Shown here: one piece after another, positions 1-4,944 of the stretch
Layout of the letters: every line of letters starts with the position of its first letter
Numbering within the stretch: the first letter of the stretch is position 1
Source of the DNA: Candidatus Margulisiibacteriota bacterium
GTDB lineage: Bacteria; Margulisbacteria; Termititenacia; Termititenacales; Termititenacaceae
DNA: 10,021 bases
NCBI GenBank assembly: GCA_031279615.1
Contig: JAITIE010000073.1
Location: 1 to 10,021, forward strand
Reading direction: 5' to 3'
The notes under the pieces: model-generated
Told to the model about the DNA's origin: nothing
What the model saw: only the letters and a program-made list of their open reading frames with translations
The model's database searches: none
Made by a program: the position numbers and the translations under genes

Positions 1-241
1 TTAACTCGTAACTTCGCCCGCTACGCGGGCTTGTTGTTTCACACGGCGCAGACTTCGTCTGCTTGCGCCTGTGTGCGACCACAAGTCGCCGCAGAAGTGT
101 CACTGGCTGACCGAGCCAGCGACCGGGTCTCTCTTCACGTCGTGCCTGCGGCACTTGTGAAGTTCGACGCACTTAACTTCGCGGCCTCGCCGCTTGTGAT
201 CTCATATTTTGGCACATCATAAAACCAACTTTCACGCCTGC
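1..241. repeat. Tandem hairpin-rich repeat, unit A
   Basis: First visible copy of a direct repeat of about 242 bp; position 1 corresponds to 242 and 484. It encodes no credible protein but holds a chain of inverted repeats: GCCCGC/GCGGGC (16-30), GCAGAC/GTCTGC (48-62) nested inside CACAC/GTGTG (40-75), GCGAC/GTCGC (75-89), a 10-position stem at 99-108/114-123 with one A-C mismatch, GTGCC/GGCAC (142-154) nested in CTTCAC/GTGAAG (133-162), and GCGGC/GCCGC (181-193). The last ~45 bp (197-241) are AT-richer and lack an obvious stem. The array may continue left of the window. Function unknown; the structure could act as DNA or as RNA, and the strand cannot be decided. Confidence 0.9.
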
Positions 242-483
242 TTAACTCGTAACTTCGCCCGCTACGCGGGCTTGTTGTTTCACACGGCGCAGACTCCGTC
301 TGCTTGCGCCTGTGTGCGACCACAAGTCGCCGCAGAAGTGTCACTGGCTGACCGAGCCAGTGGCTGGGTCTCTCTTCACGTCGTGCCTGCGGCACTTGTG
401 AAGTTCGACGCACTTAACTTCGCGGCTAAAGCCGCTTGTTATCTCATATTTCGGCACGTCATAAAACCAACTTTCACGCCTAC
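242..483. repeat. Tandem hairpin-rich repeat, unit B
   Basis: Second copy in direct orientation, nearly identical to the first, with roughly ten differences by eye. Several fall in hairpin loops (TTC to TCC at 295-297; CTC to TAAA at 427-430) or keep a stem: the 340-349/355-364 helix stays paired although three bases in or beside its 3' arm changed. All six hairpins of the first copy are present: stems 257-271, 281-316, 316-330, 340-364, 374-403 and 422-435. No credible coding potential on either strand. Confidence 0.9.
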
Positions 484-562
484 TTAACTCGTAACTTCGC
501 CCGCTACGCGGGCTTGTTGCTCTCACTTAACTTCGCGGCTAAAGCCGCTTGTTAAGTTCGAG
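484..562. repeat. Truncated third repeat copy abutting tRNA-Pro
   Basis: The first ~36 bp (484-519, with the GCCCGC/GCGGGC hairpin at 499-513) match the start of the other units. The sequence then jumps to the equivalent of 411-440, so about 130 bp of the middle is missing. The retained right part makes a longer hairpin than in the full copies: ACTTAAC (525-531) pairs with GTTAAGT (551-557) around the GCGGC/GCCGC stem (535-548). The copy ends one base before the tRNA-Pro discriminator, so it is immediately downstream of the tRNA genes in their transcription direction. It may help end or process the tRNA transcript, but no T-run follows on the minus strand. Confidence 0.8.
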
Positions 563-636
563 TCGGGGTGACAGGACTCGAACCTACGACTTCCTGCTCC
601 CAAAGCAGGCGCTCTAGCCAACTGAGCTACACCCCG
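563..636 (-). tRNA. tRNA-Pro (anticodon UGG)
   Basis: Read on the minus strand, this folds as a full cloverleaf: acceptor CGGGGTG/CACCCCG, D-stem GCTC/GAGC, anticodon stem CCTGC/GCAGG around loop TTTGGGA (anticodon TGG), and T-arm GTAGG-TTCGAGT-CCTGT. The discriminator is A (563). The next bases are CTC, so CCA is not encoded and must be added after transcription, presumably by the cca product encoded just upstream. It lies 14 nt after the CCA of tRNA-Gly, so the two are probably co-transcribed. Confidence 0.96.
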
Positions 637-650
637 TTGCCGCTTATTGC

Positions 651-726
651 TGGAGCGGACGAAGGGGTTCGAACCCTCGACATTCAGCTTGGAAGGCTGA
701 CACTCTACCAACTGAGTTACGTCCGC
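651..726 (-). tRNA. tRNA-Gly (anticodon UCC), CCA apparently encoded
   Basis: Minus-strand cloverleaf: acceptor GCGGACG/CGTCCGC, D-stem ACTC/GAGT, anticodon stem TCAGC/GCTGA around loop CTTCCAA (anticodon TCC), and T-arm GAGGG-TTCGAAC-CCCTT with one G-U pair. The discriminator is U (654), as usual for bacterial tRNA-Gly. It is followed directly by CCA (653-651), included here in the coordinates; the mature body without CCA is 654-726. It lies 54 nt downstream of cca on the same strand. Confidence 0.96.
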
Positions 727-746
727 ATAATTCAGGCTATATTTAA

Positions 747-752
747 ATTATA
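747..752 (-). promoter_or_regulatory. Candidate -10 box for the tRNA-Gly/tRNA-Pro pair
   Basis: A perfect TATAAT lies on the minus strand in the 54-nt AT-rich gap between cca and tRNA-Gly, predicting a start about 15 nt before the tRNA. No good -35 hexamer is visible 16-18 bp upstream. An alternative extended -10 (TGTTAAAAT, 766-774) lies just upstream, inside the same GATGTTAAAATC 12-mer that precedes cca. Read-through from cca is also possible. Confidence 0.45.
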
Positions 753-780
753 GTAGAAAAAATGGATTTTAACATCTCAT

Positions 781-1887
781 TCACAAAGCCAGCGGGCCTT
801 TGGCCAGCGCTTTTTTCTCCTGTTCGCGCCGCAAAATATCCTGCGCCGACAGGCCGGCCATAATATCCTTGGCCAATTCCAGCAAAAGCGGCTTTTTATT
901 CAGACTGCGTTTTTCCACCACGACTTCCAGCAAGGTTTCCAGCACGCGGCCGACTTCCGCGCCGCGCGGCCCCAGCCCCATGATGTCAATGCCGTCAACT
1001 TTGAGATCGGCGATTTCCAGCGAGGCTTTGTCCACATCGAGGTCGTAACGCAAAAGTTTGTCGATCCAGCGGTTGAGTTTTTTTTCTAAAATTACCCCGC
1101 GCACTTCCGGATGCTCGCGCGCGACCGCCGCCCAGCGCACTTGCTTGTCCAGCTCATTCAGCGCTGGCCAGCCCAGCAAAGCCGCGCCGTTGTCCGGCAC
1201 ATCGCTTAAAATCATTTTATTTAATTCCTCAAAAATCCTTTCTTTCGCGGCCAGATTTAAAAAATCCGGCAGCCGCGCGGCCACTTCACGGGCGGTGTTT
1301 TCCTCCAGCGTAAAATTTTCCGCGGCAATATTTTTTTCCGCGTCAGCTTTGACCGAGAGCGTAGCGAGAAAACGCAAAGCCCGCAGGACGCGCAGGCCGT
1401 CCTCTGTAAACCGCCGCGCCGGATCGCCGACCGTGCGCAGGATTTTGTGCCGCAAATCTTCCAGCCCGTTGAACTCATCGATCAGCTCATTGGCGGCCGG
1501 ACTGTAAGCCAGCGCGTTGATTGTGAAATCGCGCCGCGCCACATCTTCACGAATATCTTTGGTATAGACGATCGCGTCAGGATGGCGGCTGTCGGAGTAA
1601 CCAGTTTCTTTGCGCAAAGTCGTGATCTGATAATGCCCGCCGTTGAAGCGTACCGTGATTGTGCCGTAAGCCTTGCCGGTCGGCAGTGAATCCGGAAAAA
1701 TTTCCTCGACCTGTTCCGGCAGAGCATCCGTCGCCAGATCAATGTCCTTGGCGGATTCGCCGCGCAGGATGTCACGCAATGCGCCGCCGACCACAAAACA
1801 GGCAAAATCCTTTTCCGCCAAAACCGCGGCTAAGTCTTTGATATTCTGCGGGAGATATTCTCCTAACTTTTTCGCTTTTAGAAACAC
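781..1887 (-). CDS. cca: CCA tRNA nucleotidyltransferase (class II)
   Basis: Adds or repairs the 3'-terminal CCA of tRNAs from CTP and ATP in the cytoplasm. The 368-residue product shows the class II nucleotidyltransferase motifs in order: GGALRD at 34-39, the metal-binding DID at 48-50, RRDFTINALAY at 118-128, and EDGLRVLRALRF at 162-173. The EDxxR there is the amino-acid template for CTP and ATP. A helical RNA-binding C-terminal half follows. The reading frame stays open far upstream, but that part runs antisense to purE and cvpA. The GTG at 1887 is chosen because AGAGG lies 8 nt before it and the conserved head domain begins just after. The family usually has 400 or more residues, so this is slightly short at the C terminus. 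A poly(A) polymerase of the same family cannot be fully excluded, but proximity to a tRNA lacking CCA supports this role. Confidence 0.93.
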   Translation of the reverse strand: MFLKAKKLGEYLPQNIKDLAAVLAEKDFACFVVGGALRDILRGESAKDIDLATDALPEQVEEIFPDSLPTGKAYGTITVRFNGGHYQITTLRKETGYSDSRHPDAIVYTKDIREDVARRDFTINALAYSPAANELIDEFNGLEDLRHKILRTVGDPARRFTEDGLRVLRALRFLATLSVKADAEKNIAAENFTLEENTAREVAARLPDFLNLAAKERIFEELNKMILSDVPDNGAALLGWPALNELDKQVRWAAVAREHPEVRGVILEKKLNRWIDKLLRYDLDVDKASLEIADLKVDGIDIMGLGPRGAEVGRVLETLLEVVVEKRSLNKKPLLLELAKDIMAGLSAQDILRREQEKKALAKGPLAL

Positions 1888-1895
1888 TGACAAAA

Positions 1896-1900
1896 CCTCT
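1896..1900 (-). promoter_or_regulatory. Ribosome binding site selecting the cca GTG start
   Basis: AGAGG on the minus strand, 8 nt before GTG (1887). A TTG two codons earlier (1893) would be only 2 nt from this site, and no better start with a Shine-Dalgarno sequence was seen between here and the divergent purE gene. Confidence 0.6.
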
Positions 1901-1972
1901 GTAAAACTAATTTCTGAGACCCCGCTTTTTGGCGCCGCTAAATGTGACTCTGGCCGAGGGTTCAGCGGCAAG

Positions 1973-1981
1973 ATTTTAACA
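1973..1981 (-). promoter_or_regulatory. Candidate extended -10 promoter for cca
   Basis: The minus strand reads TGTTAAAAT, an extended -10 form (TGn plus TAAAAT), about 80 nt upstream of the cca start. It is part of the 12-mer GATGTTAAAATC, which recurs before tRNA-Gly at 765-776. It sits back to back with the purE promoter, so the two would compete for the same DNA. No clear -35 is visible. Confidence 0.35.
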
Positions 1982-1989
1982 TCAATATT

Positions 1990-1998
1990 TGCTACAAT
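1990..1998 (+). promoter_or_regulatory. Extended -10 promoter for purE
   Basis: TGCTACAAT fits the extended -10 pattern TGnTAnAAT. It predicts a start near 2005 and an 18-nt leader carrying GGAGG (2010-2014) before ATG 2023. The surrounding motif TGCTACAATAAAG, with AATATT just upstream, recurs almost exactly at 3778-3797 before another gene, which supports it as a real promoter element. A -35 is not evident, as is common for extended -10 promoters. Confidence 0.6.
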
Positions 1999-2022
1999 AA
2001 AGCCGCTACGGAGGTTTAAGAA

Positions 2023-2463
2023 ATGATCGGCATTATCATGGGCAGTCAGTCGGATCTCGAAATAATGAAAGAGGCCGCGGAGATTCTGGACAAACTCGGC
2101 GCCGCGTATGAACTGGAGATTGCCAGCGCGCACCGCAATCCCGAAAAAGTCAGCGCGTTTGCGCGGAGTGCGTCTCAGAAATACAAATGCATCATCGCGG
2201 GCGCGGGCAAAGCCGCGCATTTGCCGGGCGTTATTGCCGGCCAAACCACTTTGCCGGTTATCGGCGTGCCGATCAAAACTTCCGATTTGGGCGGACTGGA
2301 TTCTTTGCTCTCTATTGTGCAAATGCCCAAAGGCGTGCCGGTCGCCACGGTCGCTATCAACGGCGCGCAAAACGCCGGTATTTTGGCCGCGCAGATTTGC
2401 GCTTTGACCGACGCCAAGCTCGCCCAAGCTCTCACAGCCTACAAAGAATCGCTCAAAGCCTGA
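2023..2463 (+). CDS. purE: N5-carboxyaminoimidazole ribonucleotide mutase (class I PurE)
   Basis: Converts N5-CAIR to CAIR in de novo purine synthesis, in the cytoplasm. The 146-residue product has the PurE nucleotide-binding start GSQSD (7-11), SAHR (35-38) with the catalytic His37, [11 protein letters not shown] (59-69) and [13 protein letters not shown] (90-102). The AAHLPG and SIVQMP motifs mark the bacterial class I mutase rather than the animal-type class II carboxylase. Lys62 replaces the second Gly of the usual GAGGAAHLPG and Asn39 replaces Thr in SAHRTP; both positions vary within the family. GGAGG sits 8 nt before ATG. The partner PurK is not in this window. It is the first gene of a tight cluster; its TGA is separated by one base from the next ATG. 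Confidence 0.96.
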   Translation: MIGIIMGSQSDLEIMKEAAEILDKLGAAYELEIASAHRNPEKVSAFARSASQKYKCIIAGAGKAAHLPGVIAGQTTLPVIGVPIKTSDLGGLDSLLSIVQMPKGVPVATVAINGAQNAGILAAQICALTDAKLAQALTAYKESLKA

Positions 2464-2464
2464 C

Positions 2465-3085
2465 ATGCATTTCAACTGGCTGGACGGACTGATCACGATT
2501 ATTCTAGTCGTCAACATGCTGTACGGTCTGCGCCGCGGTCTGCTGCGCACTTTTTTCGGCGCGCTGGGCGCTCTGCTCGGATTACTTTTTTGTATTTTTG
2601 GCGCGCCAGCCACCGCGGAGCTTTTGCAGGCGCTCAAAATTCCCGGCACGGCAGCCTACATTACCGCGCTGTTGATTATTTTTGTCATAGTTTATTTTTT
2701 AATCAACGAGATTGGCCGGCATTTACAGGCCATCATCAAAAATACCGCTCTGCAAACGCTCGACCAAGTCTGCGGTTTATTCGGCGGCTGCGGCAAAGGA
2801 ATCCTGTACACGCTTTTTGTCATTTTTCCGCTGTGGAATAATATTTTTCTCTCACCGGCTATGACTAAAACTTTTATGGAATCCACATTCGTCAGCAAAG
2901 GCTGGCCGCTGGTGCGTTTTAGCGAGCCGCTGATCCAAGACTTGTTTCATCACGCTGGCCGCAGCTGGCAAAAATACCACAGCGCCCTGCCCAAACGCTT
3001 GATCACGCCGCCGCCCGGCCTGCTGGAAACCATCAGCGCGCCGCCACCTTTACTGCCGGAATATAAAAGTTTAATCTATTACTAA
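2465..3085 (+). CDS. cvpA: CvpA-family membrane protein
   Basis: Integral inner-membrane protein of the CvpA (colicin V production) family, whose biochemical role is poorly defined. The 206-residue product starts NWLD with a helix around 7-21, then GLRRG (21-25), a second helix near 29-47, a third near 63-83, and the family's LDxxxGxxxGxxKG-like segment at 99-112 leading into a fourth helix to about 122. The remaining ~80 residues form a tail with proline runs near 186-198, longer than in many family members. No good Shine-Dalgarno is visible. The ATG lies one base after the purE stop and its own TAA overlaps the next ATG (TAATG), so translational coupling is likely. CvpA genes also neighbour purine genes elsewhere (purF in E. 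coli). The symbol denotes the family, not a proven colicin function. Confidence 0.82.
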   Translation: MHFNWLDGLITIILVVNMLYGLRRGLLRTFFGALGALLGLLFCIFGAPATAELLQALKIPGTAAYITALLIIFVIVYFLINEIGRHLQAIIKNTALQTLDQVCGLFGGCGKGILYTLFVIFPLWNNIFLSPAMTKTFMESTFVSKGWPLVRFSEPLIQDLFHHAGRSWQKYHSALPKRLITPPPGLLETISAPPPLLPEYKSLIYY

Positions 3086-3795
3086 TGGAAATCCCGCTGG
3101 AAAATCTGGCCAAGCTCCGTCAGGAAATCGCCAAAGCTCTAGGCACGGAAACTTGGCCGGCGCAGGCCGACTATTTGCTGGAGTACCGCGCCAAAGATCT
3201 GATCAAGGCCGAAATCTGGAGGGATTTACTGTTGCTGCTGACCAACAGCAGACTGCGCGATGCCAGCAATCTGCCGCTGGAGCATAAAATAATTCTGCTG
3301 GACACACTGCGCCTCAATCTGATCCGCGCCAACCGGCCGCTGGACCGCGCGCTTTTCAAAACCATCAAAGAAAAACTTCTGCGCAGCAAAGAAATATTTT
3401 TGGATATTCAGGATGTGCTGAATTATCAAAAAACGCAAAAAGAAAAATACAGAACGGCCAGTCTGCGTAAGTACGGGCCGGTCAAAGGCGGCACATTTAA
3501 AAATCAGCTGCGGGAAAATTTCGCGCAGGCTCTGCAGAAAAAAAATTTCCCGGCCGCGCTGGAGATAATTCTGCAAGTGCGTTTTCGCAAAATCACCGGC
3601 ATCACCGGCGTCACGCGGGAATATCTCGACCGTGTGCAGATCGAACTGCTGACCGTCGCCGGCGAATTGCGGCTGGACACCGCCAAACTTAAAAAAGGTT
3701 TTCTTGATGACCTGGCCAGATTAAATCTATCCTACGAACTGCCGGACCCGCAAAAATATTTGATTATCAAACCCTCAAATATTATGCTACAATAA
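3085..3795 (+). CDS. Hypothetical helical protein downstream of cvpA
   Basis: A 236-residue product not recognised. It appears soluble, largely alpha-helical and rich in Lys, Arg and Leu, with no signal peptide or membrane segment. Residues 1-115 look like a series of amphipathic helices. A Gly/Lys-containing turn (LRKYGPVKGG, 127-136) separates them from a second helical half ending near 215, followed by a short tail. The gene is probably real: it keeps an open frame for over 700 bp with codon use like its neighbours, starts in a 1-nt overlap with the cvpA stop, and shares that operon. No Shine-Dalgarno is clear, so it likely depends on re-initiation. Its 3' end (3785-3793) doubles as the promoter of the next gene. 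The position suggests work alongside the CvpA protein, but no function can be assigned. Confidence 0.8.
   Translation: MEIPLENLAKLRQEIAKALGTETWPAQADYLLEYRAKDLIKAEIWRDLLLLLTNSRLRDASNLPLEHKIILLDTLRLNLIRANRPLDRALFKTIKEKLLRSKEIFLDIQDVLNYQKTQKEKYRTASLRKYGPVKGGTFKNQLRENFAQALQKKNFPAALEIILQVRFRKITGITGVTREYLDRVQIELLTVAGELRLDTAKLKKGFLDDLARLNLSYELPDPQKYLIIKPSNIMLQ
3785..3793 (+). promoter_or_regulatory. Extended -10 promoter for the small membrane-protein gene
   Basis: TGCTACAAT lies inside the last codons of the preceding gene. A possible -35, TTATCA (3764-3769), is 18 bp upstream. The core TGCTACAATAAAG is identical to the one before purE, with AATATT also conserved upstream apart from one extra A. 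It is followed by AGGAGG (3810-3815) 5 nt before ATG 3821. Confidence 0.55.
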
Positions 3796-3820
3796 AGAAA
3801 ATTATTTTTAGGAGGCTTTT

Positions 3821-4189
3821 ATGGCAGAAAAAGCAAAGAAAAACTGGGAGCCAAAAATTATCTATGTTTATCTGGTCTGCCTGTTAGCCATGAGTGTGGT
3901 TCTTTTTAATTCCGTGCTGTTGCCTTATAAAATCACCGATTTGTTTTTCGTTGTTCAGCCTTATTATGTAAATTCCGACACTAAAATAGACCGCCTGCAA
4001 AGCTATAACAAAAATAACGCCGGTAATCAAATGTCTTTTGAGGAATACAATAAAATACTTGATGAGCAAAAAACGAAAAAATTGCAAGATAGAAAAATTG
4101 AAAAAATAAAAGACCTCATCAACAGTCTGCTGGCCATTGCCATAGCCGCGCTATTTTTTAAATGGCACTGGGCAATGCGTAAAGACTAG
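3821..4189 (+). CDS. Hypothetical small membrane protein, two transmembrane helices
   Basis: A 122-residue product of unrecognised family. The basic N terminus (KAKK at 4-7) precedes a hydrophobic helix at about 13-34. A hydrophilic segment of about 60 residues follows (YY, many Asp, Asn and Lys; a charged, possibly coiled stretch at 72-98), then a second hydrophobic helix near 98-114 and a basic end (KWHWAMRKD). By the positive-inside rule both termini face the cytoplasm and the middle loop is outside. A strong AGGAGG sits 5 nt before ATG. Base composition is visibly more AT-rich than its neighbours, with many AAA and AAT codons, which could reflect transfer or simply its amino-acid makeup. 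Its TAG overlaps the convergent map stop. Confidence 0.83.
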   Translation: MAEKAKKNWEPKIIYVYLVCLLAMSVVLFNSVLLPYKITDLFFVVQPYYVNSDTKIDRLQSYNKNNAGNQMSFEEYNKILDEQKTKKLQDRKIEKIKDLINSLLAIAIAALFFKWHWAMRKD

Positions 4190-4944
4190 GCCGTCAGCAC
4201 GCGGCTGCCGCCTTTGACGACGGCGATAGTGTGTTCGTACTGCGCGGAAAGTTGGCGGTCTTTGGTCACGACAGTCCAGCGGTCTTTTAAGACTTCCGTT
4301 TCCCAGCCGCCAGCGTTAATCATCGGTTCGACAGCAATGACCATGCCTTCCTGCAAAACCAGTCCCTTGCCGGCCTGACCGTAATGCGGCACGGACGGAG
4401 GCTCATGCATTTGCGTCCCGACGCCGTGGCCAACATACTCACGCACGACCGAAAAACCCAGCGGCTCGACATGCGACTGTATCGCGTGGCCGATGTCGCC
4501 GATAGTCGCGCCCGGCCGTATAATTTTAATCGCCTTGTCCAGAGCTTCGCGCGTCGCGTCGCACAATTTTCTGGCCTGCGGCGAAACCTTGCCGACCATG
4601 TATGTATAGCAGCTGTCGCCGATGTAGCCGTCCAGCGTTACGCCAATATCCACGCTGACAATATCGCCGTCTTGAATAATTTTTTGTTTGGCAGGAATGC
4701 CGTGCACGACTTCCTCATTGATCGACACGCACAGCGCCCAGTGATAACGCGGTTCGGCTTTGAAAGTTGGAAACAATCCATGTCTGTCGCAAAACGCGCA
4801 GGCAAAATTTTCTAAATCCATGGTGCTCAAGCCGGGTTTGATATACTGCCCCAGCTCCCGAAAAAATAAAGCGTTGTATTTGCCAGCTTCGGCCATTTTC
4901 ATTATTTCGTATTCGGATTTGAGAATTACCCGACCTTCTGCCAC
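4186..4944 (-). CDS. map: Methionine aminopeptidase, type I
   Basis: Removes the N-terminal methionine from nascent proteins; a two-metal cytoplasmic enzyme. The 252-residue product carries the complete active site at E. coli-like spacing: His81 (VVHGIP), metal ligands Asp99 (VSVDIG), Asp110 (GDSCYT), His173 (GHGVGTQMHEPP), Glu206 (AVEPMI) and Glu237 (YEHT), plus His180. The length matches type I enzymes without an N-terminal extension. GTG 4944 is preferred because AAGGGG lies 7 nt upstream and the product then begins close to the family's usual ILKSE start. A TTG at 4971 would only add an unconserved tail. It overlaps the dxr end by 19 nt and is the last gene of the minus-strand operon, at a place where rseP often follows dxr in other bacteria. 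No terminator is visible after it. Confidence 0.95.
   Translation of the reverse strand: MAEGRVILKSEYEIMKMAEAGKYNALFFRELGQYIKPGLSTMDLENFACAFCDRHGLFPTFKAEPRYHWALCVSINEEVVHGIPAKQKIIQDGDIVSVDIGVTLDGYIGDSCYTYMVGKVSPQARKLCDATREALDKAIKIIRPGATIGDIGHAIQSHVEPLGFSVVREYVGHGVGTQMHEPPSVPHYGQAGKGLVLQEGMVIAVEPMINAGGWETEVLKDRWTVVTKDRQLSAQYEHTIAVVKGGSRVLTA

Noticed and set aside
31..526. Open frames of 60-90 codons on both strands of the repeat array
   Set aside because: They follow the repeat period, read through hairpin arms, lack ribosome binding sites, and are not protein-like; they are by-products of the repeats.
525..557. Integron attC-like site: ACTTAAC fits RYYYAAC and GTTAAGT fits GTTRRRY
   Set aside because: The element spans only 33 bp, shorter than known attC sites, lacks the inner L/R boxes and extrahelical bases, and there is no cassette gene or integrase in view. 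Simple self-complementarity explains the match.
525..557. Rho-independent terminator for the tRNA operon
   Set aside because: The hairpin is good but no T-run follows it on the minus strand and its stem is interrupted by unpaired bases; recorded only as a possible transcript-end structure.
1..562. CRISPR array
   Set aside because: The period is about 242 bp with near-identical whole units; there are no short repeats separated by unique spacers and no cas genes.
1058..1507. Plus-strand open frames of 80-150 codons opposite cca, and similar frames opposite dxr and aroF
   Set aside because: They are shadows of conserved minus-strand genes, with no ribosome binding site or recognisable protein features.
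1888..2022. Riboswitch or PurR-type operator between cca and purE
   Set aside because: The purE leader is only about 18 nt, and no purine-aptamer-like three-stem structure or clear operator palindrome is visible. A CCGCT...AGCGG pair is separated by a long loop and may be chance.
1888..2649. Upstream extension of the cca frame to 622 codons, possibly a fused N-terminal domain
   Set aside because: The extension is antisense to purE and the start of cvpA, both unmistakable genes or families. A GTG with a Shine-Dalgarno sits where the family's N terminus should be.
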